Assembly (NCBI RefSeq): GCF_014648495.1
Contig: NZ_BMRF01000020.1
Span: 1 to 64,000, forward strand
Direction: 5' to 3'
DNA: 64,000 nt
Origin: Actinomadura cremea
Lineage (GTDB): Bacteria > Actinomycetota > Actinomycetes > Streptosporangiales > Streptosporangiaceae
Positions 35,150-45,165 of the stretch are shown here, one piece after another. The position numbers and the translations under genes are program-made. Positions within the stretch are counted from its first letter, which is position 1. Each line of letters opens with the position of its first letter. The notes beneath the pieces were generated by a model, which worked only from the letters and a program-made list of their open reading frames with translations, was not told where the DNA came from and did no database searches.

Positions 35150-36000
35150 CGGTGCAGCGCCTGCAGCAGCGGGGACGTGTCGAGGGCGGCGATGCCGGTG
35201 AGCAGGATCGCGATGCCGAGGACGGACAGGCCGGACGGCAGCAGCCCCACCCTGATCCGCTCGTCGAACAGCAGGATGCCGAGGGTGACGGCGACGGCGG
35301 GCTCGGTGGAGTCGATCACCGGCATGGTCGCGGCGAGCGGCCCCGCCTGGAACGCGCTCTGGATCAGCAGCAGGCCGCCGATGCTGGCGATCACCAGCAC
35401 GTAGGTGTGCCAGGTCGTGAACACCGGGACGATGCCCTGCTCGAGCTTGCTGACGGTGGCCGCGAGCAGCACCGACTGGGTGCCCATGATGAACCCGCCC
35501 GCGAGGGCGATGAGGGACGCGCGGGGCAGCTCGCCGAGGACGCGGGAGACCGTGAGGGCGAGCGCGGTGGCGACCAGGACGGCGGCGAGCGTCACCAGCC
35601 AGTCGCCGAGCGGGACGGGACGCTCGCCGCCCTGCGGGTCGGAGGCGATGAGCGCGAGAGCCAGGCCCCCGGCGACCGCGAGCGCGCCGTACCATTCGCG
35701 GGCGCCCATCCGCAGGTGGTACAGCCAGACCGACAGCGGGATCGCGAAGACCAGCTCGGTGACGATCAGCGGCTGGACGAGCGCCAGCGGGCCGAACGCG
35801 AGCGCGAGCATCTGGAACGCGTAGGCGCCGACGGCGAACGCGATGCCGCACAGCCACGTCCGGTCCCGGACGAGACCGCCGAGCAGCCGCACCGACATGG
35901 CCTCACGGGACGGGCGGGCGCTGGCGGCGCGCTGCTGCAGGACCCCGGCGAGGGCGAAGCAGGCCCCGGCCAGGACGGCGGCGATGATCGCGATGGGCAC
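35122..36000 (-). CDS. DMT-superfamily (EamA-like) membrane transporter
   Basis: A 292-residue relative of the transporter at 33051, with two five-helix repeats (IIAAVLAGACFALAGVLQQR; LASIGGLLLIQSAFQAGPLA). Shared features are the QQRA helix, the ALVQPLIVTELVFAIPLS segment and the QSAF helix. It is convergent with the glycosyltransferase and overlaps it by 28 bp. GTG at 36000 is the only reasonable start but its ribosome site is weak. The substrate is unknown. The two copies probably arose by duplication. Confidence 0.8.
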   Translation of the reverse strand: MPIAIIAAVLAGACFALAGVLQQRAASARPSREAMSVRLLGGLVRDRTWLCGIAFAVGAYAFQMLALAFGPLALVQPLIVTELVFAIPLSVWLYHLRMGAREWYGALAVAGGLALALIASDPQGGERPVPLGDWLVTLAAVLVATALALTVSRVLGELPRASLIALAGGFIMGTQSVLLAATVSKLEQGIVPVFTTWHTYVLVIASIGGLLLIQSAFQAGPLAATMPVIDSTEPAVAVTLGILLFDERIRVGLLPSGLSVLGIAILLTGIAALDTSPLLQALHRQEVARRTT

Positions 36001-36036
36001 GGGAGAACGGTTCCCGCCGGGCCCGGTCCCAATCCG

Positions 36037-37311
<1,275 letters not shown>

Positions 37312-37340
37312 GTGGTCCCTTCAGGTTCGAGTGCGGGTCG

Positions 37341-37424
37341 TCAGGTGCGGGTCGTCAGGTGCGGGTCGTCAGGTGCGGGTCGTCAGGTGCGCGTCGTCAG
37401 GTGCGCGTCGTCAGGTGCGGGTCA
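37341..37424. repeat. 14-bp minisatellite across the cdd stop codon
   Basis: Six head-to-tail copies of TCAGGTGCGGGTCG or its GCGCG variant fill 37341-37424, with a degenerate copy at 37321-37340. The first copy on the coding strand is the last 14 bases of cdd (codons Thr-Arg-Thr-stop). The unit length is not a multiple of three, and each copy carries a stop codon, so expansion leaves the protein unchanged. It lengthens the cdd-deoA spacer to about 100 bp. Confidence 0.95.
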
Positions 37425-37815
37425 CGAGGTCGTCGGGGCCGAACGCGTCCGGGAGGACCTCCGACATGGGCAGGATCCCGCGCGTCGTCTCCAGCAGCAT
37501 CGGCGGGCCGCCGTGCTCCCAGAGGAGCTGCCGGCAGCGCCCGCACGGCATCAGCGGGTCGCCGTTGCGATCCACGACCGCGACGGCGACGAGGCGCGGC
37601 CGCTCCGACTTCCCCGGCCCGTACAGGGCCGAGACCAGCGCGCACTCCGCGCACAGCCCGACCCCGTACGACGCGTTCTCCACGTTGCAGCCGGTGATCA
37701 CGCGTCCGTCGTCCACCAGGCCGGCGGCGCCCACGGGGAACCCGGAGTACGGGCAGTAGGCACGCGCCATCGCCTCCCGCGCGGCGCCGCGCAGGCCAGG
37801 CCAGTCGATCTCCAT
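37411..37815 (-). CDS. cdd: Cytidine deaminase
   Basis: A 134-residue zinc enzyme turning cytidine or deoxycytidine into the uridine form. Substrate site GCNVENASYGVGLCAECALV carries the catalytic Glu and first zinc Cys; the other two Cys are in MPCGRCRQLLWE. Length is typical of the homotetrameric class. Its ATG starts five bases after the stop of the second permease gene, so it is in the same transcript. Products pass to thymidine phosphorylase encoded next. Its stop codon lies in a 14-bp tandem repeat. Confidence 0.94.
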   Translation of the reverse strand: MEIDWPGLRGAAREAMARAYCPYSGFPVGAAGLVDDGRVITGCNVENASYGVGLCAECALVSALYGPGKSERPRLVAVAVVDRNGDPLMPCGRCRQLLWEHGGPPMLLETTRGILPMSEVLPDAFGPDDLVTRT

Positions 37816-37820
37816 AAGAG

Positions 37821-39173
37821 TTATCTTGCCTCGCCCTTGCGGAACCTCAACCCGTTCGCCGCGGGCATGCGGAGGCGCTGGCTGAACAGCGCCAGCACCA
37901 GCAGCGTGATCAGGTGCGGCGTGAACGAGACCAGCTCGCCCGGCACGGTCTCGCTGAGGAGGAACCACGCGAGCAGCGCCATCGCCGACACGAGGGCCGC
38001 ACCGGACGCCGTGTAGGCGCGGCGGACGGCACGGCGCGCGGCGTCGGTCTCCGCGGCCGGACGCAGCCGTCCCGCTCGCACCGCCTGCCAGACGGCGGCG
38101 CCGATCAGCAGGATCGCGACGAACAGCAGCAGGGCGTGCACCGAGGCGCCGCCGCCGCGCACGTTCATCGCGTCGGTGTAGCCGAACAGCAGCGAGCCCG
38201 CGGTGAGCCCGCCCGGCCGCCAGTTGCCGAAGATCATCGCGGCGAGGCCGATGAAGCCGCGCCCGTTCGTCTGGCCGTCCTGGTAGGAGTTCGCGGCGAC
38301 CGTCACGAGGAACGCCCCGGCCATCCCGGACAGCCCGCCCGAGATGATCACGGCCGCGTACTTCATCTTGTAGACCGACACGCCGAGCGACTCGGCCGCG
38401 TACGGGTCCTCGCCGCAGGAGCGGACGCGCAGGCCGAACGCCGTCCGCCACAGGACGAAGAACGACAGCGGGATCAGCAGCAGCGCGACCGCCGTCAGCG
38501 CCGACACGTCGCTGGTGACGCCGCGCAGGATGCCCGCGAGGTCGGAGGCCAGGAACCAGTGGTGCTTCTCGATGGAGCCGAGAACGTCCGGGCTCTTCCA
38601 GCCGAACACCTCCCCGCCCGACAGCACCGGCACCGTCAGCGTCGAGATCGAGTCGATCGGCGGCGACTGCCGCTCGCCGCCGCCGAGCGCCTTCGCCTCC
38701 TCGGTCGCGAACAGCATCCCGGCGAGGAACTGCGTGAGACCGAGGCCCAGGATGTTGATCGCGACGCCCGACACGATGTGGTCGACGCCGAACGTGACGG
38801 TCGCGACCGCGTGCAGCAGCCCGCCGAGGGCGCCGCCGAGGATGCCGACCGCGACGCCGACCCACGGGCCCCACTGGTACCCGGCCCACGCGCCCGCCCA
38901 CGTCCCGAGGATCATCATGCCCTCGAGCCCGATGTTGATCACACCGGAGCGCTCCGACCAGAGCCCGCCGAGCCCGGCGAGGAAGATCGGGACGGCGAGG
39001 CGGAGCGCCGCCCCGACCGTCCCGCTGGACGTCAGGTCGTTCGCCCCGTCCAGGGTGCGGACGAGCGACAGCAGGACCAGCAGCCCGGCGGCGATCAGCA
39101 GGTAGTGCGGCCAGCGGAGGCGCCGCCCGCCGCTCTTCGCGGCGGCCGCGCGATCGGCCTGCGTGACGGTCAC
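37821..39173 (-). CDS. Nucleoside ABC transporter permease (BMP-family, second)
   Basis: A 450-residue permease with about ten helices. The conserved core LGGLWSERSGVINIGLEGMM and the RSCGEDPYAAESLGVSVYKMKY loop identify the BmpA-linked (YufQ/NupQ-like) branch of the branched-chain amino acid/ribose permease family. GTG at 39173 overlaps the stop of the first permease (GTGA). With the ATPase and lipoprotein it should import nucleosides across the membrane. A Pro/Gly-containing insert (about 175-215) faces outside. Confidence 0.88.
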   Translation of the reverse strand: MTVTQADRAAAAKSGGRRLRWPHYLLIAAGLLVLLSLVRTLDGANDLTSSGTVGAALRLAVPIFLAGLGGLWSERSGVINIGLEGMMILGTWAGAWAGYQWGPWVGVAVGILGGALGGLLHAVATVTFGVDHIVSGVAINILGLGLTQFLAGMLFATEEAKALGGGERQSPPIDSISTLTVPVLSGGEVFGWKSPDVLGSIEKHHWFLASDLAGILRGVTSDVSALTAVALLLIPLSFFVLWRTAFGLRVRSCGEDPYAAESLGVSVYKMKYAAVIISGGLSGMAGAFLVTVAANSYQDGQTNGRGFIGLAAMIFGNWRPGGLTAGSLLFGYTDAMNVRGGGASVHALLLFVAILLIGAAVWQAVRAGRLRPAAETDAARRAVRRAYTASGAALVSAMALLAWFLLSETVPGELVSFTPHLITLLVLALFSQRLRMPAANGLRFRKGEAR

Positions 39174-40618
39174 TTCGCGCTCCCCGAGGTCTCGCCGGCC
39201 AGGTCGTGGCCCGTGGCCAGCTCCACGGCCACCGCCCGCTGCTGCAGCCGGATCTCCCAGCGCCGCATCAGCTCGTACACGATCACGACGGTCAGGACGA
39301 CGACGCCCTGCATCACCCCGACGATCTCCTTCGGCACGTCCACCGCCTGCAGCACGTCCGAACTCTGGTCGAGGAACGCGAACAGCAGCGCGGCCAGCGC
39401 GATGCCGAACGGATGGTTGCGGCCGAGCAGCGCGACCGTGATGCCCGTGAAGCCGAGACCGGCCGGGAAGTTCAGCGAGTACTCGTAGGAGCCGCCCAGC
39501 AGCTCCGGCATCCCGATCAGGCCCGCGATCGCCCCCGACATGACCATCGTGACGACGATCATGCGGCGGGCGCTGACGCCGCTGGCCTGCGCGGCCGACG
39601 GCGACAGCCCCGACACCTTGAGGTCGAAGCCGAACCGGGTGAAGTTGATGACGATCCAGAACACGACGCCGACGACGATCGCGAGCGGCAGCAGCCCGTA
39701 CACCTGGCCGGGCAGCTCGATGCCGAGCGCCGACAGGAACCCGTTCAGCGAGCCGACGCGCCCGTCCTCGGGGATCTGCGGCGTCGCGATGTTGTTGCTG
39801 TTCGGGCTGACCTCGGCGAGCCGGTCCTTGTTCAGCAGGTAGGCGATCAGGCCGGTCGCGATCGCGTTCAGCATGATCGTCGAGAGGACCTCGCTGACGC
39901 CCCGCGTCACCTTGAGGACACCCGCGATCGCGGCCCACACGCCGCCGACGACCATCGCCGCGACGATCACGAGGAGCTGGCCGAGCGGCGCGGGCAGCGT
40001 GAGCGCGCCGCCGAGCACGGCCGCGAGGAACGCGGCGAGGCGGTACTGGCCGTCCACGCCGATGTTCAGCAGCCCCATCCGGAACCCGATCGCGACCGCG
40101 ACCGCCGACAGGTAGTAGCGCGTCGCCCGGTTCAGGATGTCGACGATCGAGTTGTCGGTCGTCCCGTACTCGACCATGCTCTGCACGGCGGAGAACGGGT
40201 CCGCGCCGGTGATGCGCAGCAGGACCATCGTGATGACGAGGGAGATCAGCAGCGCCGCGACCGGCGCGCCGATCTTGAGGACGAGCCCCCGGGGCCCCTT
40301 CCCCTGCAGGATCGCCTTCCAGGCGGGCAAGCGCTCCGGGTCCGCCGGCGCGTCCGGTTCGTCCCGTTCGGCCTTGGCGACCGCCGCATCCGAAGCCGCC
40401 CCGGCGCCCGCCTTCCCGGCGGCCGCCTTCCCGGCGGCCGCCTTCCCGGCGGCCGGCTTCCCGGCGTCTGTGTCCGGCTTCCCGGCGTCCGCGTCAGCCT
40501 CGGCGGCTTCCGGCTTCGCGGCGGTCGGCTTCCCGGCGCCCGCCTCCGCCGCGTCCGGCTTTTCCTCGTCCGGGGTCGGGGGGGTGTCCGGGTGTTCGGG
40601 GTCCTTGGAGTCGCTCAT
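39170..40618 (-). CDS. Nucleoside ABC transporter permease (BMP-family, first)
   Basis: A 482-residue permease. Residues 1-95 are a disordered Ala/Lys/Pro/Asp-rich tail with short repeats (KPAAGKAAAGKAAAGKAGAG) that normal family members lack or have in reduced form. From about residue 110 a regular YufP/NupP-like permease follows with about ten helices; RMGLLNIGVDGQYRLAAFLA is the signature. The ATG overlaps the ATPase stop (ATGA), and its own stop overlaps the second permease. Partner of that permease in a heterodimeric nucleoside channel. Confidence 0.88.
   Translation of the reverse strand: MSDSKDPEHPDTPPTPDEEKPDAAEAGAGKPTAAKPEAAEADADAGKPDTDAGKPAAGKAAAGKAAAGKAGAGAASDAAVAKAERDEPDAPADPERLPAWKAILQGKGPRGLVLKIGAPVAALLISLVITMVLLRITGADPFSAVQSMVEYGTTDNSIVDILNRATRYYLSAVAVAIGFRMGLLNIGVDGQYRLAAFLAAVLGGALTLPAPLGQLLVIVAAMVVGGVWAAIAGVLKVTRGVSEVLSTIMLNAIATGLIAYLLNKDRLAEVSPNSNNIATPQIPEDGRVGSLNGFLSALGIELPGQVYGLLPLAIVVGVVFWIVINFTRFGFDLKVSGLSPSAAQASGVSARRMIVVTMVMSGAIAGLIGMPELLGGSYEYSLNFPAGLGFTGITVALLGRNHPFGIALAALLFAFLDQSSDVLQAVDVPKEIVGVMQGVVVLTVVIVYELMRRWEIRLQQRAVAVELATGHDLAGETSGSAK
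40411..40455. repeat. 15-bp coding repeat in the permease N-terminus
   Basis: Three perfect copies of CCTTCCCGGCGGCCG lie head to tail, encoding AAGKA-type pentapeptides of the disordered tail; degenerate copies extend on either side. Confidence 0.85.
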
Positions 40619-42141
40619 GAGGGGGCTCCGGCGCCGGTCATGGCGGAGCCGAGATCCTCCGGGGTGACGGTGCGCGGATCGACCTCCGCGACCAGCCGTC
40701 CCCGCAGGATCACGTGCAGGGTGTCGGACATTCCGATGAGTTCCTCTAGATCGGCGCTGATCAGCAGGACGGCGAGGCCCGCGGCGCGGGCCCGCCGCAG
40801 GTGGTCCCAGATCGCGGCCTGGGCGCCGACGTCGATGCCGCGGGTGGGGTGGGCGGCGATCAGCAGGCGGGGTTCGCCGGACATCTCCCGGCCGACGATC
40901 AGCTTCTGCTGGTTGCCGCCGGACAAGGCGGCGGCGGGCACCTCGATGCCGGGGGTGCGGACGTCGTAGTCCTGGACGATGCGGGTGGTGTCGCGGCGGG
41001 CGCCGCGCCGGTCGATCCACGGGCCCCGGACGTTCGGGGGCCGCGTCTGGTGGCCGAGGACGCGGTTCTCCCACAGGGTGCCCTCGAGGATCAGCCCGTG
41101 CCGGTGCCGGTCCTCGGGGATGTAGGCGATGCCGGCCTCGCGTCGGCGGCGGGTCGGCCAGTGGGTGATGTCGTCGTCGCCGTGGGAGATCGTGCCGGCG
41201 TCCACGGTGCGGATGCCCATGATCGCCTCGATCAGCTCGGTCTGCCCGTTGCCCTCGACGCCCGCGAGGCCGACGATCTCGCCGCGGCGGATCCGCAGCG
41301 AGACGTCGTCCACCAGCGGGCGTCCCTCGGGGGTGAGCACGGTCAGCCCGCCGACGTCGAGCTGGACCCGATCGGTCGCGGTGGAGTCGCGGAGCTCCGG
41401 GGTGGGCAGCTCCGAGCCCACCATCAGCTCGGCGAGCCGGCGGGACGTGACCTCCTGCGGGTCGAGCCGGGTGGCGACCGTGGTGCCGCGCCGGATCACC
41501 GAGATGGTGTCGGCGACCGACAGCACCTCGTCCAGCTTGTGCGAGATGAACAGCACGGTCAGGCCCTCGGCCCGCAGCTCCCGCAGGTTGGCGAACAGCT
41601 CGTCGACCTCCTGCGGGACGAGCACGGCGGTCGGCTCGTCGAGGATCAGCACCCGGGCGCCCCGGTACAGCACCTTGAGGATCTCGACGCGCTGCCGCTC
41701 GCCGACGCCGAGCCGCTCGACGAGCACGTCGGGGTCGACGCGCAGGCCGTAGGTCTTCGACATCTGCGTGATCTTCGCGCGGGCGGCGGCGAAGTCGATC
41801 CGGCCGAAGCGCTTCGGCTCCGCGCCGAGGACGACGTTCTCCAGCACGGTGAGGTTGTCGGCCAGCTTGAAGTGCTGGTGCACCATGCCGATGCCGCGGG
41901 CGATGGCGTCGCCGGGGCCGCGCAGCGACACCTGCTCGCCGTCGATCTCGATGGTGCCCTCGTCCGGCCGCTGCATGCCGTAGATGATCTTCATGAGGGT
42001 GGACTTGCCGGCGCCGTTCTCGCCGCACAGCGCGTGCACCTCGCCGCGCTCGATCGTGAGGTCGACGTCGCGGTTGGCCACCACACCGGGGAACCGCTTG
42101 GTGATCGACGCCAGCCGCACGGCCGGCACCTGGTCGGGCAC
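40615..42141 (-). CDS. Nucleoside ABC transporter ATP-binding protein (two ATPase domains)
   Basis: A 508-residue duplicated ATPase. The N-terminal half has Walker A GENGAGKSTLMK, signature LGVGERQRVEILK and Walker [12 protein letters not shown]. The C-terminal half has a degenerate Walker A (GLAGVEGNGQTELIE) and signature LSGGNQQKLIVGRE. This is the arrangement of sugar/nucleoside importers such as YufO/NupO and RbsA. GTG at 42141 is chosen because AGGAGA lies seven bases upstream; ATG at 42165 would add eight residues but has no ribosome site. It drives the two overlapping permeases. Confidence 0.92.
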   Translation of the reverse strand: MPDQVPAVRLASITKRFPGVVANRDVDLTIERGEVHALCGENGAGKSTLMKIIYGMQRPDEGTIEIDGEQVSLRGPGDAIARGIGMVHQHFKLADNLTVLENVVLGAEPKRFGRIDFAAARAKITQMSKTYGLRVDPDVLVERLGVGERQRVEILKVLYRGARVLILDEPTAVLVPQEVDELFANLRELRAEGLTVLFISHKLDEVLSVADTISVIRRGTTVATRLDPQEVTSRRLAELMVGSELPTPELRDSTATDRVQLDVGGLTVLTPEGRPLVDDVSLRIRRGEIVGLAGVEGNGQTELIEAIMGIRTVDAGTISHGDDDITHWPTRRRREAGIAYIPEDRHRHGLILEGTLWENRVLGHQTRPPNVRGPWIDRRGARRDTTRIVQDYDVRTPGIEVPAAALSGGNQQKLIVGREMSGEPRLLIAAHPTRGIDVGAQAAIWDHLRRARAAGLAVLLISADLEELIGMSDTLHVILRGRLVAEVDPRTVTPEDLGSAMTGAGAPS

Positions 42142-42190
42142 GGGTGCTTCTCCTGCCTCGAACATGCTGGGTGAGGGACGACACCGCGTG

Positions 42191-42224
42191 CACCGGACGC
42201 CGCCGCGTGCGGCGGCGTCCGGTG
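42191..42224 (-). terminator. Intercistronic hairpin between BMP lipoprotein and ATPase genes
   Basis: CACCGGACGCCGCCGC and its complement make a perfect 16-bp stem with a very tight loop, 45 bp after the lipoprotein stop. Such hairpins stabilise the abundant binding-protein mRNA and limit read-through to the membrane components. Confidence 0.75.
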
Positions 42225-42269
42225 TCCGGGGGACGGTGGGCCGGGGCGGCCCGGCCGGGCGTCGGGCGG

Positions 42270-43322
42270 TCAGGCTCCGGCCGGGACCTTGATCTCGCCC
42301 GAGATGATGCCCTTCTTCAGTTCCTCGAGCTTGGCCTTGATCTCGTCGACGTGGCCGCCGGAGACGCTGTAGCCGACGCCGTCGTTCTCGAGGTTGTACT
42401 CCTTCGGACCGGCCTTGAAGGTGTCGTCCGAGACGCTCTTGACGAAGTCGTACACCGCGAGGTCGACCCTCTTCACCATGGAGGTGAGGATCTGGTCCTT
42501 GACCTCGGCCAGGGCGGGCTGGTTGTACTGGTCGGCGTCCACGCCGATGGCCCACTTCTTGGCCCCGCCGACGGTCTTGATGACGCCGATCCCGGCGCCG
42601 CCCGCGGCGTGGTAGATGACGTCGGCGTCGTCGTCGAGCATGCCCTTGGCGGCCTCGTTGCCGAGGCTGACGTCCTTGAAGCCGTTGAAGTTCGGCGGCT
42701 GCGTGAGGTACTTCGCCAGCACCTCGGTGTCCGGCTCGACCTCCTTGGCCCCGGCCTCGTACCCGGCCTCGAAGCGCTGGATCAGCGGGACGTTCACGCC
42801 GCCGATGAAGCCGATCTTCTTGGTCTCGGACGTGAGCCCGGCGGCGGCGCCGACGAGGAACGAGCCCTGCTCCTCGGCGAAGCAGGCCGCGCCGACGTTC
42901 GCGCCCTCGACCTTGCAGCCGTCGGCGTCCACGACGAGGAACCTGGTGTCGGGGAACTCCTTGGCGACCTTGTTCACCGCCGCGGTGTAGGCGAACCCGA
43001 CGCCGATGATCGGGTTGTACTTCTGGTTCGCGAGCAGCCGCAGGCGCGACTCCTTGTCGGAGTCCGGCTCGTCCGGCTTGGCGGAGATCTCCTCGGTCTC
43101 GATCTCGAGTTCCTTGGCGGCCCGGTCCAGGCCCGCGGCGGCCGAGTCGTTGAACGACTGGTCGCCACGCCCGCCGATGTCGAAGGCCAGGCCGACCTTG
43201 AGGGCGCCGTCGCCGCCCTCGCCGCCGCCGTCCTCGGCCGTCTTGCCGCCGCACGCGGACGCGCTGAGCACCAGCGCGGCGCTCGTCACGGCGACGAACG
43301 TCCTTCTGAATCCACGGCGCAA
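42270..43322 (-). CDS. BMP-family nucleoside-binding lipoprotein
   Basis: About 350 residues. TTG at 43322 is chosen because GGAAGGAG lies eight bases upstream; the preprotein then starts with basic LRRGFRRTF, a hydrophobic core and a lipobox-like ASAC (Cys near 24). The mature part has the BMP-family core: KVGLAFDIGGRGDQSFNDSA at the start of the periplasmic-binding fold, IIGVGFAYTAAV, and ADQYNQPA lining the ligand cleft. As in PnrA/BmpA proteins it should bind nucleosides outside the membrane. Alternative GTG starts lie upstream. Confidence 0.9.
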   Translation of the reverse strand: MRRGFRRTFVAVTSAALVLSASACGGKTAEDGGGEGGDGALKVGLAFDIGGRGDQSFNDSAAAGLDRAAKELEIETEEISAKPDEPDSDKESRLRLLANQKYNPIIGVGFAYTAAVNKVAKEFPDTRFLVVDADGCKVEGANVGAACFAEEQGSFLVGAAAGLTSETKKIGFIGGVNVPLIQRFEAGYEAGAKEVEPDTEVLAKYLTQPPNFNGFKDVSLGNEAAKGMLDDDADVIYHAAGGAGIGVIKTVGGAKKWAIGVDADQYNQPALAEVKDQILTSMVKRVDLAVYDFVKSVSDDTFKAGPKEYNLENDGVGYSVSGGHVDEIKAKLEELKKGIISGEIKVPAGA

Positions 43323-43401
43323 GGTAGCGCTCCTTCCGTTCCCCACCACGGTGGCGACCGGACCGGCCGCCGAAAACGATGGGACGCTACCTCGGAAATG
43401 G

Positions 43402-43431
43402 TGCAAAACCGCCACATGCTGCGGTTTCGCA
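43402..43431. promoter_or_regulatory. Candidate operator of the nucleoside operon
   Basis: TGCAAAACCGC and GCGGTTTCGCA form an 11-bp inverted repeat with one mismatch and an 8-bp spacer, about 80 bp before the lipoprotein start. The block is strikingly AT-rich for the region, as expected of a regulator site. The regulator is not identified in the window. Confidence 0.5.
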
Positions 43432-43475
43432 ACAGCTCCGTTACCAAGGCGTAGACAGACGGTGCCGGGCACCGG

Positions 43476-44942
43476 TCAGGCGAGCGGCGCGCCCTCGATC
43501 GGGCCGGCGTCGCCGGGACGCCCGCCCTCCCACAGCGCGGTCAGCGCGGTCGCGCTCAGCACGCGGACGCCGACGGCGACGCAGCGCTCGTCCACGTCGA
43601 AGTCGCCGCGGTGCAGGTCGTACTCCACGGGCGAGCCGGGGGTGCGGACGCCGAGCCGGGCGAGCGCGCCGGGCACCGACTCCAGGTACCAGCCGAAGTC
43701 CTCGCCGCCGAGGCTCTGCGGGGTGGGCACGACGCCCTCCTCGTCCATGACCTGCGCGGCGGCGTCCCGGAACATCTGCACGCTGGTCGCCTCGTTGACG
43801 GTCGGCGGGACGCCGCGGACGTACTCCAGCGACGCCTCGACGTCGTAGGCGGAGGCCACCGACTGCAGCAGCGCCTTCATCATGTCGGGCGCCGCGTGCC
43901 ACGCCTGGTCGTCCAGGCAGCGGATGGTCCCCTCGGCGATGCCGTCGTCGGGGATCGCGTTCGCGACCGACCCGGCCGACACCCGTCCCCACACCAGGGA
44001 GAGGCTGGAGCGCGGGTCGACGCGGCGGGACAGCGCCGACGGCAGCTCGGTGATGATCTTGGCGAGGGCGTAGACGAGGTCGGCGGTCAGGTGCGGGCGC
44101 GCGGTGTGCCCGCCGGGCCCGGTGACCTTCACGTAGACCTTGTCGCAGGCCGCGGTGATCGGGCCGGTGCGCAGGCCGAGCTGGCCGACCTCGATGCGCG
44201 GGTCGCAGTGCAGCGCGAACGCGCGGTCGACGCCGACGAGGCCGCCCGCCGCCATCACGTCCAGCGCCCCGCCGGGCACCTCCTCGGCGGGCTGGAACAG
44301 CAGCCGGACGCGGCCCGGCAGCAGTCCCGCCTCGGCCTGCTGGGCGAGGAACAGCCCGGCGCCGAGCAGCATCGTGGTGTGGACGTCGTGGCCGCAGGCG
44401 TGCGCGACGCCCGGGACCGTCGACCGGTACGGGGCGTCCTCCTTCTCGTCCTGCAGCGGGAGCGCGTCGATGTCGGCGCGCAGCGCGACGGTGCCGCCGT
44501 CGGCGGGGCCGATGTCGCAGAACAGGCCGGTGCCGTGCGGGAGGACCTGCGGCTTGAGCCCGGCCGCGCGCAGCCGGTCGACGATCCGGCGGGTGGTGCG
44601 GTGCTCGGCGTAGCCCAGCTCGGGGTGGGCGTGCAGGTCGCGGCGGAACCCGACCAGCTCGCCCTCGTGCCGGGCGAGGAACCCGTCGAGCTGCGGCTGG
44701 AGGGCGGCGCCGCCGAGGACGACCGGCGCGCCCGCGCCCGCGGCGCCCGAGAGCACGGGACCGGCGGCGGAGGGCGGTGTCGCGGCCGCCGTGGGGTCGC
44801 CGGCGCCGGCCGGGGCGGCGTCGCGGTCGTCCGGGCGGCCGGCGCCGGGGTCGCGGCCGGTTCCGCTCGGACGGTCGTGCCCCGCTGGGCCGGCGGTCGG
44901 TGTTTCAAGGCCGGGCATCACCCCGGGTCCCGGGTGGGTCAT
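43476..44942 (-). CDS. M20-family amidohydrolase / carboxypeptidase
   Basis: About 488 residues; the last 400 are a dizinc M20D amidohydrolase. Motifs: FRRDLHAHPELGYAEH, ALRADIDALPLQ, HACGHDVHTTMLLGA, LLFQPAEEVPGGA, VTGPGGHTARPH and GGEDFGWYLE. The family hydrolyses N-acyl amino acids, hippurate or gamma-glutamyl amides. The N-terminus is Pro/Gly/Asp-rich and disordered; ATG at 44942 has AGGGGG upstream, while an in-frame GTG at 45179 would overlap the ligase gene by 14 bp and add 79 residues. It lies between the carboxylate-amine ligase and the nucleoside operon. Confidence 0.87.
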   Translation of the reverse strand: MTHPGPGVMPGLETPTAGPAGHDRPSGTGRDPGAGRPDDRDAAPAGAGDPTAAATPPSAAGPVLSGAAGAGAPVVLGGAALQPQLDGFLARHEGELVGFRRDLHAHPELGYAEHRTTRRIVDRLRAAGLKPQVLPHGTGLFCDIGPADGGTVALRADIDALPLQDEKEDAPYRSTVPGVAHACGHDVHTTMLLGAGLFLAQQAEAGLLPGRVRLLFQPAEEVPGGALDVMAAGGLVGVDRAFALHCDPRIEVGQLGLRTGPITAACDKVYVKVTGPGGHTARPHLTADLVYALAKIITELPSALSRRVDPRSSLSLVWGRVSAGSVANAIPDDGIAEGTIRCLDDQAWHAAPDMMKALLQSVASAYDVEASLEYVRGVPPTVNEATSVQMFRDAAAQVMDEEGVVPTPQSLGGEDFGWYLESVPGALARLGVRTPGSPVEYDLHRGDFDVDERCVAVGVRVLSATALTALWEGGRPGDAGPIEGAPLA

Positions 44943-45165
44943 CTGCGCCCCCTGCGCGACGGCGGAGCCGAAGGGTCTCCGCCGGGTGGTCTCGATGTCG
45001 TCTGGACGGTTCTCGCGGTCCTCTCCGGTCTTCTCGTGCTTCCGCGAACCGTCCCGGTCCTTACCTGTGTGTTCGCCGAACCCCGCGTCGACGTTCAGCG
45101 CGCCGCTCTCCGGGGCGTCCCCCGCGCCGTCCCCCGGCGCGGGTTCGGCGGGGCCGGGCGTCCGG

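Noticed and set aside
37341-37424. Short regular repeats as a CRISPR array
   Set aside because: The units abut without spacers and equal the end of cdd; it is a minisatellite.
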